The translations under genes and the position numbers were made by a program. A DNA stretch of 64,000 bases from Gammaproteobacteria bacterium (GTDB lineage: Bacteria; Pseudomonadota; Gammaproteobacteria; Steroidobacterales; Rariloculaceae). The DNA is taken from contig PKRJ01000007.1 of the NCBI GenBank assembly GCA_017577365.1, forward strand, positions 1 through 64,000. The letters are read 5' to 3'. Each line of letters opens with the position of its first letter. The stretch's first letter is position 1. This document shows, one piece after another, positions 1-9,093 of this stretch. Under the pieces are notes generated by a model. The model saw nothing but the letters and a program-made list of their open reading frames with translations, was not told the DNA's origin and ran no database searches.

Positions 1-1
1 G

Positions 2-2029
2 CTCGAGGCGGGCACGGCGACCCGCGCCGAGGTCTCCGACGACGTCACGATCCGTTACGGCGACCGCGAGCTCCACGGCCAGCGGGCGACGATCGACTCT
101 CAGGCAAGGCGTATCGAGATCGAAGGCCGCGTGAGCTATCGCGATCCCGCCGTGTCGGTCTTCGGCGCCGACGCGATCTTCGACGAGCGCAATCAAAGCG
201 TCTATTTCAGCGAGGCGGGATTCAACGTCCTCGCGCGGCCGGCCCGAGGCACCGCGCGCGAGATCTCGATCAGCGGCACCGAGCGCACGCTCGACATGTC
301 GTCGGTCTTCTTCACGACGTGCCCCGAAGGCGACCGCTCGTGGCAGCTGCTCGCGTCCGACATCGAGCTCGACGTCGACCGGGGTTTCGGCAGGGCGCGC
401 GGGGTGAAGCTCGAGTTCAAGGGCGTGCCGATCCTCTATACGCCATACTTCACGTTCCCGATCGACGATCGACGCAAGAGCGGCTTCCTCGCGCCGAATT
501 TCGCCGAGCGCGACCGTACCGGCTTCGACGTCACGATCCCGTATTACTTGAACATCGCGCCGAACTTCGACGCGACGCTCGAGCCGCGCTACATGAGCCG
601 CCGCGGCCTGCAGCTCAACTCCGAACTCCGCTACCTCCTGCCGAGAACCGAAGGGCAGCTCGAGTGGAGCTTTCTTCCGAACGACGATGAAGCAGGCATT
701 CCACGCCGCCGCTTGAACCTGCAGCACGAGACCGGCTTCGCGCAGAGCTGGCGGATCATCACCGGCATCGAGCAGGTCTCCGACGACGCGTATTTCGAGG
801 ATCTCGGCACGAGCCTGAGCGCGACGAGCCAGATTTTTCTCGACCGCTTCGTCGATCTGCGGTACACCGCGCCGTCGTGGAGCCTGCGGTCGCTCTTTCA
901 GAACTACCAGACGATCGATCAGACGCTCGCGCCGGCGAGCCGCCCCTACCGGCGCGTGCCGCAAGTGCTGTTCGAGGGCCGTTGGCACCAGGGCGTCGCG
1001 ACGTTCGACTCGACCGCGGAGCTCGTGAACTTCGACCGCGACGTCGGAGTGACCGGCTGGCGCTTCGACACCGAGCAGGAAGTGACCCTGCGATTCGGCC
1101 ATTCGGGCGCCTACATCGCGCCTGCCGTCGCGCTGCGGCAGACGAACTACCTGCTCGACGACGTCGAGCCCGACAGCCCGAGCCGCACGCTGCCCGTCGC
1201 GAGCCTCGACACCGGTTTCACGCTCGAACGCGTCGCGGGTCGCGGCGAACGGTGGATCCATACCCTCGAGCCTCGCGTGCTCTACGTGCACATTCCGTTC
1301 GAGGAGCAGTCGGATCTGCCGGTCTTCGACACGATCTTGCCCGACTTCAACCTCGTGCAGCTGTTCAGGAAATACCAGTACGTCGGCCCCGACCGCATCA
1401 GCGACACCGATCAGCTGAGCTTCGGCGTGACGACGCGCCTCATCGAGCAGAGCACCGGCATTCAGCGCCTCGCGGCGACCGTCGGGCAAACGCGCTATCT
1501 CAGCACGCAATCGGTGAGCCTCCCGGGGCTCGACCCGATCGACGCGAATGCCTCCGACTACGTGGCCGAGATGTCGATCGGCCTGCGCGACGCGTGGAAT
1601 CTCGACGTCGGTTATCAGTGGAACAGCGATACCGAGCGCACGGCGCGCGTGGAAACGCGCTTCGAGTATCGCCCGTCCGAGGATCGGCTGTTCGGCTTCG
1701 CCTATCGCTATCGCCGCAACATCATCGAGCAGGGCGACTTCTCGCTCGTGTGGCCGGTCGCCGAGCGCTGGCGCCTGATCAGCCGGTACAGCTACTCGTT
1801 TCTCGAGAAGGCGCCGCTCGAGCAGTTCCTCGGCTGGGAATTCGACGCGTGCTGCTGGCGTCTGCGGGTCGTTGGGCGGCGCTTCATCAGCCGCCGCACC
1901 GGGGAATCGGACACGTCCATCGCGGTCCAATTCGAGCTCAAGGGGTTCAGCCAGCGGGTCGCCTCCCCGGAGGAGCTGCTGGACCGTGGTATTCTGGGAT
2001 ACAGAGGTACGGGCGCGAATCCGCGATGA
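2..2029 (+). CDS. lptD: LPS-assembly outer-membrane protein LptD (5' truncated by window edge)
   Basis: LptD is the beta-barrel that, with LptE, inserts lipopolysaccharide into the outer leaflet of the outer membrane. The reading frame is open from base 2, so the signal peptide and part of the N-terminal domain lie outside the window. The first visible residues form an OstA-like repeat, followed by the LptD C-terminal barrel domain with the usual alternating aromatic strands. Two neighbouring cysteines near the C-terminus (FDACCWRLR) match the conserved disulfide pair of the family. The stop codon overlaps the start of surA (ATGA), the same order as in E. coli; SurA is the chaperone LptD itself needs. 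The partner LptE is at 46.6-47.1 kb. Confidence 0.96.
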   Translation, partial: LEAGTATRAEVSDDVTIRYGDRELHGQRATIDSQARRIEIEGRVSYRDPAVSVFGADAIFDERNQSVYFSEAGFNVLARPARGTAREISISGTERTLDMSSVFFTTCPEGDRSWQLLASDIELDVDRGFGRARGVKLEFKGVPILYTPYFTFPIDDRRKSGFLAPNFAERDRTGFDVTIPYYLNIAPNFDATLEPRYMSRRGLQLNSELRYLLPRTEGQLEWSFLPNDDEAGIPRRRLNLQHETGFAQSWRIITGIEQVSDDAYFEDLGTSLSATSQIFLDRFVDLRYTAPSWSLRSLFQNYQTIDQTLAPASRPYRRVPQVLFEGRWHQGVATFDSTAELVNFDRDVGVTGWRFDTEQEVTLRFGHSGAYIAPAVALRQTNYLLDDVEPDSPSRTLPVASLDTGFTLERVAGRGERWIHTLEPRVLYVHIPFEEQSDLPVFDTILPDFNLVQLFRKYQYVGPDRISDTDQLSFGVTTRLIEQSTGIQRLAATVGQTRYLSTQSVSLPGLDPIDANASDYVAEMSIGLRDAWNLDVGYQWNSDTERTARVETRFEYRPSEDRLFGFAYRYRRNIIEQGDFSLVWPVAERWRLISRYSYSFLEKAPLEQFLGWEFDACCWRLRVVGRRFISRRTGESDTSIAVQFELKGFSQRVASPEELLDRGILGYRGTGANPR

Positions 2030-3360
2030 GAAAATCGACATTTCAAGCGCTTACCGCCGCGGCGGCCCTGTTCGCGATGCTCGCCGGCGTCGACGCGCCG
2101 GCCCAGACCCGCGAGCTCGGCTCGAGCGGCGTTCTCCTCGATGGTATCGCCGCGATCGTCGACGACGGCGTCGTCCTGAAGAGCGAGCTGCAGCAACGTC
2201 TCGCGCTGGTCGTCGCGGCGTTGCGCCAGCAGCAGGCGCAGCTGCCTCCGCAGCAGCGTTCGCAGCTGCCGCCGCTTTCGGTGCTCGAAAGACAGGTTCT
2301 CGAGCAGCTGATCCTCGAGGAGGTACAGGTGCAGAGGGCGCGGCGGCTCGGGATCCAAGTCAGCGACCAGATGCTGAACCAGGCGCTCGCGAACGTCGCG
2401 GCCAATCTCGGGCTCACGTTCGAGCAGCTCCCGGCGGCGCTCGCCTCCCAAGGCGTGGACTACGCGTCCTACCGCGAGGACCGGCGCAAGGACCTGATCC
2501 TCGACCAGCTCGAGCAGCGCGACGTGATCTCGCGCATCACGGTCTCGCCCCGCGAGATCGATCAATGCGTCGCGCGTCTCGAGTCGTCGGAGCTCAACGA
2601 GCTCGACTACAACGTCTCGCACATCCTGATCAATATTCCGAATGACCCGGGCGGCGTCGAAGCCGCGCGCGCGAAGGTCGAGGAGATCTACGAGCGGCTC
2701 GAGAACGGCGAAGACTTCGCGCAGCTCGCGATCACGTACTCCGACGCGCAGACCGCGCTCGAGGGCGGCAGCCTCGGCTGGCGCAAGGGCTCGCAGCTGC
2801 CGACGCTGTTCGTCGACGTGGTCGTCGACATGAGGCCGGGAGAAGTCTCCGAGCCGATTCAGAGCGGCAGCGGATTTCACATCGTGCGGCTGAACGAGGT
2901 GCGCGGCGCCGAGCGGGTGATGGAGGATCAGGTGCGCGCGCGGCACATCTTGCTGACGCCGAACGAGGTCATGGACGACGACGCGGTCAAGCAGCGGCTG
3001 ATCGGCATCCGCGAGCAGATTCTCGCAGGAGACGAGTTCGGGCCGATCGCGCGCGCGATCTCCGAGGATCCGGTTTCGGCGGCCGACGGCGGCGACCTCG
3101 GCTGGATCGGCCCGGGCACGTTCGTGCCGGAGTTCGAGCAGAAGCTCGCGGAGCTCGAGATCGGCGAGGTCAGCGAGCCGTTCCGCACGCGCTTCGGCTG
3201 GCATATCGTCGAGGTGACGGATCGGCGCTCGCACGATATGACCGACGAGCTGAAGCGCCAGCGGTGCGTCGTGCAGATTCGCGCGAACAAGGCCGAAGAG
3301 GAGCGCGAGCTGTGGCTGCGGCGCCTGCGCGATCAGGCCTTCGTCGACATCAAGATCTGA
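2026..3360 (+). CDS. surA: Periplasmic chaperone / peptidyl-prolyl isomerase SurA
   Basis: This 444-residue protein escorts outer-membrane proteins, LptD in particular, across the periplasm to the BAM complex. It has a signal peptide (residues 1 to about 27, ending near APAQ), a helical SurA N-terminal domain (about 32-165), and two parvulin domains (about 194-290 and 300-395), each with the HILL/HILI start and a GG(D/S)LGW signature. The start is the ATG overlapping the lptD stop by 4 bases, which implies translational coupling. Length and domain order are normal for the family. The next gene, pdxA, follows after 79 bases. Confidence 0.96.
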   Translation: MRKSTFQALTAAAALFAMLAGVDAPAQTRELGSSGVLLDGIAAIVDDGVVLKSELQQRLALVVAALRQQQAQLPPQQRSQLPPLSVLERQVLEQLILEEVQVQRARRLGIQVSDQMLNQALANVAANLGLTFEQLPAALASQGVDYASYREDRRKDLILDQLEQRDVISRITVSPREIDQCVARLESSELNELDYNVSHILINIPNDPGGVEAARAKVEEIYERLENGEDFAQLAITYSDAQTALEGGSLGWRKGSQLPTLFVDVVVDMRPGEVSEPIQSGSGFHIVRLNEVRGAERVMEDQVRARHILLTPNEVMDDDAVKQRLIGIREQILAGDEFGPIARAISEDPVSAADGGDLGWIGPGTFVPEFEQKLAELEIGEVSEPFRTRFGWHIVEVTDRRSHDMTDELKRQRCVVQIRANKAEEERELWLRRLRDQAFVDIKI

Positions 3361-3439
3361 GACGCGCGCGCCGCGCCCGCGAAATCGCGTGGGTGCCCAA
3401 GCCCGGCCGCGGCGCGCGGGGGCCGGAGGTGGCCGCGAG

Positions 3440-4441
3440 ATGACCGAGCCTCTCCCGACGATCGTCGTCACGTCCGGCGAGCCCGCGGGCATCGGCCCCG
3501 ATCTTTGCGCGATGCTCGCGACGCACGACCTCGACGCGCGCATCGCGGTGCTGGGCGACGCGGATCTGCTGGCGGCGCGGGCACGCATGCTCGGCCTCGC
3601 CGTCGAGATTTCGATCGTCCGCGACGCCGCGGACGCGCCCCCGCACCGCCGAGGCGCGCTCGCCGTCGTTCCCGTTCCCGCCCGAGCCGTCCCGGTGCCG
3701 GGCGAGCTCGACCTCGCGAATGCGGGGTACGTGCTGGAGCTGCTCGAGCGCGGCTGCGACGCGTGCGTCTCGGGCTCGGCCGACGCGCTCGTCACGGCGC
3801 CGGTGCAGAAGAGCGTGATCACGAAGGCCGGCATGCCGTTCTCCGGGCATACCGAGTTCCTGGCGGAGCGCACCGGCGCGCCGCTGCCGGTCATGATGCT
3901 CGCGTCGGAAACGCTTCGCGTCGCGCTCGTGACGACGCATCTGCCGCTCTCGGCCGTGCCTGGTGCGATCACTGCGGAGCGGCTGGAGCGCACGTGCGAG
4001 ATCGTCGATCGCGATCTTCGCAGCCGGTTCGGCATCGGGTCGCCGCGCATCCTCGTGCTGGGACTCAATCCGCACGCGGGCGAGCAAGGCACGCTCGGCA
4101 CCGAGGAACGCGACGTGATCGAGCCCGCGCTCGAGCGGCTGTCGCGCAGAGGCCTCGCCGTGCACGGCCCGGTCGCCGCCGATACCGCGTTCACGCGAGA
4201 GTCGCTCGAGCGCTGCGACGTCGTGCTCGCCATGTATCACGATCAAGGCCTCGCGCCGCTCAAGGCGCTCGCGTTCGGCGGCGTCGTGAACGTCACGCTC
4301 GGGCTGCCGATCATTCGCACGTCGGTCGATCACGGCACGGCGCTCACGCTCGCGGGGACCGGCCGGGCGCGGCCGGATAGCCTGCTCGCGGCGATTCGGC
4401 TCGCGCGCGAGCTCGGCCTCCAGGCTCGCGGCACCGCGTGA
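3440..4441 (+). CDS. pdxA: 4-hydroxythreonine-4-phosphate dehydrogenase PdxA
   Basis: PdxA oxidises 4-phosphohydroxy-L-threonine in the DXP-dependent pathway to pyridoxal phosphate. The 333-residue protein begins MTEPLPTIVVTSGEPAGIG, the typical family N-terminus, so I chose this ATG rather than an in-frame one 51 bases upstream; a purine-rich GGAGGTGG sits about 10 bases before it. Metal-binding motifs FSGHTEF and MYHDQGLAPLKAL and the substrate loop VDHGTALTLAG are visible. It lies between surA and rsmA as in enterobacteria and overlaps rsmA by 4 bases. Confidence 0.95.
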   Translation: MTEPLPTIVVTSGEPAGIGPDLCAMLATHDLDARIAVLGDADLLAARARMLGLAVEISIVRDAADAPPHRRGALAVVPVPARAVPVPGELDLANAGYVLELLERGCDACVSGSADALVTAPVQKSVITKAGMPFSGHTEFLAERTGAPLPVMMLASETLRVALVTTHLPLSAVPGAITAERLERTCEIVDRDLRSRFGIGSPRILVLGLNPHAGEQGTLGTEERDVIEPALERLSRRGLAVHGPVAADTAFTRESLERCDVVLAMYHDQGLAPLKALAFGGVVNVTLGLPIIRTSVDHGTALTLAGTGRARPDSLLAAIRLARELGLQARGTA

Positions 4442-5250
4442 GCGGCGCCCAGCGGCACGACGGTCGCCTTCCGGCGCGCAAGCGCCTGGGACAGCATTTT
4501 CTGCACGATCCGCGCGTGATCCGGCGTCTCGTCGAGACGATCGACCCGAAGCCGGACGATCTGCTCGTCGAGATCGGCGGAGGGCTCGGCGCGCTGACCG
4601 CGCCGCTGCTGGAACGCGTGCGCACGCTGCACGTCGTCGAGATCGACGAGCGGCTCCACGCCGGGCTCGAACGGCTGTCGACGCCCGAGCACCGCCTCGT
4701 GCTCCATCGCGCGGACGCGCTCGAGTTCGATTTCGGCGCGCTCGCGTCCGCCGAGCGGAAGCTGCGCGTGACCGGCAATCTGCCGTACAACATTTCGACG
4801 CCGTTGCTCTTCCATCTGCTCGAGTTCCGTTCCGCGATCGAGGACATGCACCTGATGCTGCAGAAGGAAGTCGTGACGCGAATGACGGCGAGCCCCGGAT
4901 CGAAGGACTACGGCCGTCTGACCGTCTCGCTCGCGCAGTGGCTCGACGTCTCGCGCTGCTTCGACGTAGGCCCCGGCGCGTTCTCGCCTCCGCCGCGCGT
5001 CTGGTCGAGCGTCGTGCGTCTCGTGCCGCGCGCGAGCCCGCGGTTCCCCGTCTCGGAGGAGCGGCGCTTCTCCGAGCTCGTCGCGCATCTCTTCTCGATG
5101 CGGCGCAAGACCCTCGCGCGCGCGTTGAAGGGCCGCATCGGCGAAGCGGACGTCGCCGCGCTCGGCATCGATCCGAAGGCGCGACCGGAGACGCTCGCGC
5201 CCGAGGACTTCGCGCGTCTCGCCGAGCTTTGGCCGGAGACGCGGCGATGA
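4438..5250 (+). CDS. rsmA: 16S rRNA dimethyladenosine transferase RsmA (KsgA)
   Basis: RsmA dimethylates two adjacent adenosines in the 3' hairpin of 16S rRNA late in small-subunit assembly. The 270-residue protein has the start RKRLGQHFLHDP, the SAM-binding motif VEIGGGLGALT (about residues 42-52) and the catalytic NLPYNIST motif (about 115-122). The start is a GTG inside the end of pdxA (GTGA overlap), and the stop overlaps the apaH ATG by 4 bases. In E. coli apaG lies between rsmA and apaH; here it is absent. Confidence 0.96.
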   Translation: MSGAQRHDGRLPARKRLGQHFLHDPRVIRRLVETIDPKPDDLLVEIGGGLGALTAPLLERVRTLHVVEIDERLHAGLERLSTPEHRLVLHRADALEFDFGALASAERKLRVTGNLPYNISTPLLFHLLEFRSAIEDMHLMLQKEVVTRMTASPGSKDYGRLTVSLAQWLDVSRCFDVGPGAFSPPPRVWSSVVRLVPRASPRFPVSEERRFSELVAHLFSMRRKTLARALKGRIGEADVAALGIDPKARPETLAPEDFARLAELWPETRR

Positions 5251-6080
5251 CGCTTTACGCAATCGGCGATCTCCAAGGCTGCGCCCGGCCGTTCGACGCG
5301 CTGCTCGAAGAGATCGGCTTCAATCCCGAGCGCGACCGGCTCTGGCTCGTCGGCGATCTCGTGAACCGCGGCCCGGACTCGCTCGCGACGCTGCGCCGCG
5401 TGATCGAGCTCGGCGACGCGGTGACCACCGTGCTGGGCAACCACGACCTGCACCTCCTCGCGGCCGTCGCGGGCGTGCGCAAACCGCGGCCGGGCGACAC
5501 GTTCGGCGACGTGCTCGCCGCGCCCGACGCGCGCGAGCTCGTCGAATGGCTGAGGCACCGTCCTCTGCTCCATCACGACGCGGCGGCGCGGCGCGTCCTC
5601 GTGCACGCCGGCATCCCGCCCGCGTGGAGCATCGAGGACGCGGAACGCGAAGCGCGCGCCGTCGAAGCCGCGCTGCGCGGAAGAAAATGGCGCGATGCGC
5701 TCGCGGGGATGTACGGCAACGAGCCGCGCAGGTGGTCGCCGGATCTCGAAGGCACCGCTCGGCTTCGCTACACGATCAACGCGCTCACGCGCATGCGTTT
5801 CTGCGCGCCGGACGGCGCGCTCGATCTCGAACGCTCGGGTCCGCCCGACGACGCGCCGAAGGGCCTCGTGCCGTGGTTCGACGTGCCGACGCGCCGGACG
5901 AAGGACGTGCACATCGTCTTCGGCCACTGGTCCGCGCTCGGCGTCGTCACGCGCGACGATATCACCGCGCTCGACAGCGGGTGCGTCTGGGGCCGCGCCC
6001 TCACCGCCGTGCCGCTCGACCCTCCGGGGCCGCCGATCGCCGTTCCCTGCTCGGGCCCGAAGAAGGCGAAGAAAGGGTGA
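5247..6080 (+). CDS. apaH: Symmetrical diadenosine tetraphosphatase ApaH
   Basis: ApaH hydrolyses Ap4A and related dinucleoside tetraphosphates to two ADP, and can decap Np4-capped RNA in E. coli. The 277-residue protein shows the metallophosphatase motifs GDLQGC, GDLVNRGPDS and GNHDLH, followed by HAG and FGHW in order. The ATG overlaps the rsmA stop codon. It is the last gene of the lptD-surA-pdxA-rsmA-apaH run; thyA ends 15 bases downstream on the other strand, and I see no clear terminator between them. Confidence 0.94.
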   Translation: MTLYAIGDLQGCARPFDALLEEIGFNPERDRLWLVGDLVNRGPDSLATLRRVIELGDAVTTVLGNHDLHLLAAVAGVRKPRPGDTFGDVLAAPDARELVEWLRHRPLLHHDAAARRVLVHAGIPPAWSIEDAEREARAVEAALRGRKWRDALAGMYGNEPRRWSPDLEGTARLRYTINALTRMRFCAPDGALDLERSGPPDDAPKGLVPWFDVPTRRTKDVHIVFGHWSALGVVTRDDITALDSGCVWGRALTAVPLDPPGPPIAVPCSGPKKAKKG

Positions 6081-6095
6081 ACGGCGAGGACTCGT

Positions 6096-6890
6096 TCAGA
6101 CGGCGATCGGCGCTTTGATCGACGGGTGCGCGACGTAGTCGACGATCTCGAAGTCCTCGAAGCGGTACTCGTCGATCGACGGCGGCCGGCGCTTGATCAC
6201 GAGCCGCGGCAGCGGCAGCGGCTCGCGCGTGAGCTGCAGATCGGCCTGCTCGACGTGGTTCAGATAGAGATGGCAATCACCGCCGGTCCAGACGAACTCG
6301 CCCGGCTCGAGATCGGTCTGCTGCGCGACCATGTGCGTGAGCAGCGAGTACGACGCGATGTTGAACGGCACGCCGAGGAACACGTCGGCGCTGCGCTGAT
6401 AGAGCTGGCACGACAAACGGCCGTCGGCGACGTAGAACTGGAACAGCGCGTGGCACGGCGAGAGCGCCATTCTTTCCAGCTCGCCCACGTTCCAGGCGCT
6501 CACGATGATTCGGCGCGAGTCCGGGTCGTTGCGAATGAGCTCGATGACGCGCTTGATCTGGTCGATCTCCCGGCCGTCGGCGGCCCGCCATCTACGCCAC
6601 TGCGCGCCGTAGATCGGACCGAGATTGCCGTTCTCGTCGGCCCACTCGTCCCAGATCGTCACGCCGTTCCTGTTCAGATACTCGATGTTCGTGTCGCCGG
6701 CGAGAAACCAAAGAAGCTCGTGAATGATCGAGCGCAGATGCAGCTTCTTCGTCGTCACGAGCGGGAAGCCTTCGGCAAGATCGAAGCGCATCTGATAACC
6801 GAAGATGCTGAGCGTGCCCGTCCCGGTGCGGTCGCCCTTCTGAGTGCCGCGCTCGCGGATCGTGCGCAGCAGGTCGAGATATTGTCTCAT
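6096..6890 (-). CDS. thyA: Thymidylate synthase ThyA
   Basis: ThyA makes dTMP from dUMP with methylene-tetrahydrofolate as methyl donor and reductant. The 264-residue length equals the E. coli enzyme, and the catalytic cysteine falls at residue 146 in SPCHALFQFYV. Other signatures include the N-terminal RTGTGTLS arginine loop, RRIIVSAWN and the C-terminal APIAV. The start ATG overlaps the lgt stop by 4 bases, so lgt and thyA form an operon, the same pairing as in E. coli. Confidence 0.97.
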   Translation of the reverse strand: MRQYLDLLRTIRERGTQKGDRTGTGTLSIFGYQMRFDLAEGFPLVTTKKLHLRSIIHELLWFLAGDTNIEYLNRNGVTIWDEWADENGNLGPIYGAQWRRWRAADGREIDQIKRVIELIRNDPDSRRIIVSAWNVGELERMALSPCHALFQFYVADGRLSCQLYQRSADVFLGVPFNIASYSLLTHMVAQQTDLEPGEFVWTGGDCHLYLNHVEQADLQLTREPLPLPRLVIKRRPPSIDEYRFEDFEIVDYVAHPSIKAPIAV

Positions 6891-7699
6891 CGGCCGTCCT
6901 CCATGCGGCGATTCGATCGCGCGCCGTCGCGTGCGCGATAGGCGAGAACGAGAAGCACGGCGCCGGCGACGATCATCGGCGCGGAGAGAAGCTGTCCCTG
7001 CGTCAGCCAGCCGAACGCGATGTAGCCGATATCGCGGTCCGGCTCGCGCACGAACTCGACGGCGAAACGAAACACGCCGTATAGCAGCAGAAAGAGTCCC
7101 GAGATCGCCTTCGTCGGCCGCGCCTTCAGCGAGAACGTGAACAGCACGACGAACAGCACGAGCCCCTCGAGGAAGGCCTCGTAAAGCTGGCTCGGATGGC
7201 GCGCGACGCCGTTCACGATCATCGCCCACGGCGCGTTCGGATCGGTCGGGACACCCCAAAGCTCGCCGTTGACGAAATTGCCGATGCGCACGAAGCCGAG
7301 GCCCGGCGCGACCCACGGCGCGATGAAATCGGTCAGCTCGAAGAAGCGCCGGCGGATCCTGCGCGCGAGAAGCCCCATCGCGACGAGCACGCCGATGAGG
7401 CCGCCGTGGAACGACATGCCGCCCTGCCAGATCGCGAACAAGCTCAACGGATCCTCGAGCAGCCCGTCGAAGTTGTAGAGCAGCATGTAGCCGACGCGTC
7501 CGCCGACGATCACGCCGAGCGCCGAGTAGAAGACGACGTCGTCCACCTGCGCGGGCGTGACCGGGGCGTCGGCGCGCTTCGCGCGATGGCGCGCGCCGAG
7601 CCAGCCGACGAAAAAGCCGAGCAGGTACATCAGCCCGTACCAGCGAATCTGGAGCGGGCCCAGCTCGAAGGCGACCGGATCGAAGTTCGGGTAGACCAA
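6887..7699 (-). CDS. lgt: Prolipoprotein diacylglyceryl transferase Lgt
   Basis: Lgt is the inner-membrane enzyme that moves diacylglycerol from phosphatidylglycerol to the lipobox cysteine of prolipoproteins, the first step of lipoprotein maturation. The 270-residue protein has about seven hydrophobic segments, the MSFHGGLIG motif containing the essential histidine, and the Lgt signature GFVRIGNFVNGELWG. It is upstream of and overlaps thyA. The last enzyme of the same pathway, Lnt, is also in this window at 49.8-51.4 kb. Confidence 0.96.
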   Translation of the reverse strand: MVYPNFDPVAFELGPLQIRWYGLMYLLGFFVGWLGARHRAKRADAPVTPAQVDDVVFYSALGVIVGGRVGYMLLYNFDGLLEDPLSLFAIWQGGMSFHGGLIGVLVAMGLLARRIRRRFFELTDFIAPWVAPGLGFVRIGNFVNGELWGVPTDPNAPWAMIVNGVARHPSQLYEAFLEGLVLFVVLFTFSLKARPTKAISGLFLLLYGVFRFAVEFVREPDRDIGYIAFGWLTQGQLLSAPMIVAGAVLLVLAYRARDGARSNRRMEDGR

Positions 7700-7782
7700 G
7701 GCTCTTCGCCGCGATGCGGATGGCCCGCAGTTTAGCCGCGCCCTCGTCGGGCGTCAGCCCGATCGAGTAAGCTTCGTTCGTC

Positions 7783-9027
7783 GTGACTCGTTCCCCCTAC
7801 CCTTGGCCGCGCACGATCGTCCACGCCGACATGGACGCGTTCTACGCGGCCGTCGAGCAGCTCGACGACCCGTCACTGCGCGGCAAACCGATCCTCGTCG
7901 GGCCGCCGTGCGCGCGCGGCGTCGTGCTGACGGCGAGCTACGAGGCGCGGCCGTACGGCGTCGGCAGCGCGATGCCGATGGCGCTCGCGCGGCGCCGCTG
8001 CCCGGACGCGGTCGTCGTGCCGCCGCGCTTCGAGCGCTACCAAGAGATCTCGCGCGTCGTGATGCGCGTCTTTCGCGAGTTCTCTCCCGCGGTCGAGGCA
8101 TTGAGCCTCGACGAGGCGTTCCTCGACCTAACCGGCACGGAGCGGCTGCTCGGCCCCCCCGAGGCCGTCGGCCGGCGCTTGAAAGATGCAGTGCGCGAGG
8201 CGACCGGCGGGCTCGACGTATCGGTCGGCATCTCGTCGACCAAGTTCGTCGCGAAGGTCGCGAGCGGGCACGCGAAGCCGAACGGCCTCGTCGTCGTGCC
8301 GCCGCACGGGGCCGCCGAATGGCTCGCGCCGCAGCCCATCGACCGTCTATGGGGCGTCGGCGCGAAGACCGCCGCGCGGCTCCAAGCGCTCGGATACGAG
8401 CGCATCGGCGATATCGCCGCGGCCGATCCCGACGCGCTATGCGCCGCGCTCGGCGGCGCGCTCGGCCGCAAGCTCCACGCGCTCGCGCGCGCCGACGATC
8501 CCCGCGAGGTCGTGCCGTCGCGCGAGGCGAAGAGCATCGGCTCGGAAGTGACGCTCGAGTCGGATACGCGCTCGCGCGAGACGATCGCGTTCCATCTCCG
8601 GCGGGAGGCGGACAAGGTCGCGCGGCGGCTGCGCAAGGCGGGGCTTTCGGCACGCGGCGTGCGCGTGAAGCTGAAGCGCGCGGACTTCAAGCTGCTGACG
8701 CGCCAGCGCATGCTCGCTGCGCCGACGGACATCGCGGACGAGCTCCATCGCGCCGCGATGTCGCTCCTCGACGCGTTCGGGCCGCTCCCGCCGATCCGAC
8801 TCGTCGGGCTCGCCGCGTTCGAGCTCGACCGCACCGAGCACGGCGGCCAAGCGGAGTGGATCTCGCCGCGCACGCGCACGCGCACCCGCGCGCTCGAGGT
8901 CACGCTCGACAAGCTCGCCGAGCGCTTCGGCGAGGGTGCGGTCGTCCGTGCGTCCGCTCTTCGTTACGAAGAGCGCCTGGGTCTCGGACCGAACCTCGAC
9001 TTCCTGCGCGACCCCGAAGACGCATAA
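7783..9027 (+). CDS. dinB: Y-family DNA polymerase IV
   Basis: DinB is an error-prone polymerase that bypasses N2-guanine adducts and extends mismatched primers. Motifs in the 414-residue protein include HADMDAFYAAVEQ (first catalytic Asp), SLDEAFLD (catalytic Asp-Glu) and VGISSTKFVAKVAS; helix-hairpin-helix and little-finger domains follow (about 180-350). The chosen start is GTG. The C-terminal end lacks an obvious QxxLF-type clamp-binding peptide. It diverges from lgt across 83 bases; I did not find a LexA box (CTGT-N8-ACAG) there, so SOS control is not evident. Confidence 0.94.
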   Translation: MTRSPYPWPRTIVHADMDAFYAAVEQLDDPSLRGKPILVGPPCARGVVLTASYEARPYGVGSAMPMALARRRCPDAVVVPPRFERYQEISRVVMRVFREFSPAVEALSLDEAFLDLTGTERLLGPPEAVGRRLKDAVREATGGLDVSVGISSTKFVAKVASGHAKPNGLVVVPPHGAAEWLAPQPIDRLWGVGAKTAARLQALGYERIGDIAAADPDALCAALGGALGRKLHALARADDPREVVPSREAKSIGSEVTLESDTRSRETIAFHLRREADKVARRLRKAGLSARGVRVKLKRADFKLLTRQRMLAAPTDIADELHRAAMSLLDAFGPLPPIRLVGLAAFELDRTEHGGQAEWISPRTRTRTRALEVTLDKLAERFGEGAVVRASALRYEERLGLGPNLDFLRDPEDA

Positions 9028-9081
9028 CGCCGATAACCCGCCGCGCAGCCTTCGTGCCGGACGGACGGGCACGCATGTTGC

Positions 9082-9087
9082 TATAGT
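9082..9087 (+). promoter_or_regulatory. Candidate -10 element (TATAGT) immediately before the DUF255 gene
   Basis: TATAGT ends 6 bases before the ATG at 9094. Transcription starting about 7 bases downstream of a -10 would begin at the start codon, giving a leaderless mRNA. No convincing -35 is visible at 16-18 bases. Confidence 0.4.
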
Positions 9088-9093
9088 GCGGGA

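Noticed and set aside
1792..4233. Long open frame antisense to lptD, surA and pdxA
   Set aside because: Its translation is Arg/Ala/Ser-rich with no domain, and the + strand genes are certain. High GC makes long antisense frames common.
7700..7782. LexA/SOS operator between lgt and dinB
   Set aside because: No CTGT-N8-ACAG-like sequence could be found on either strand.
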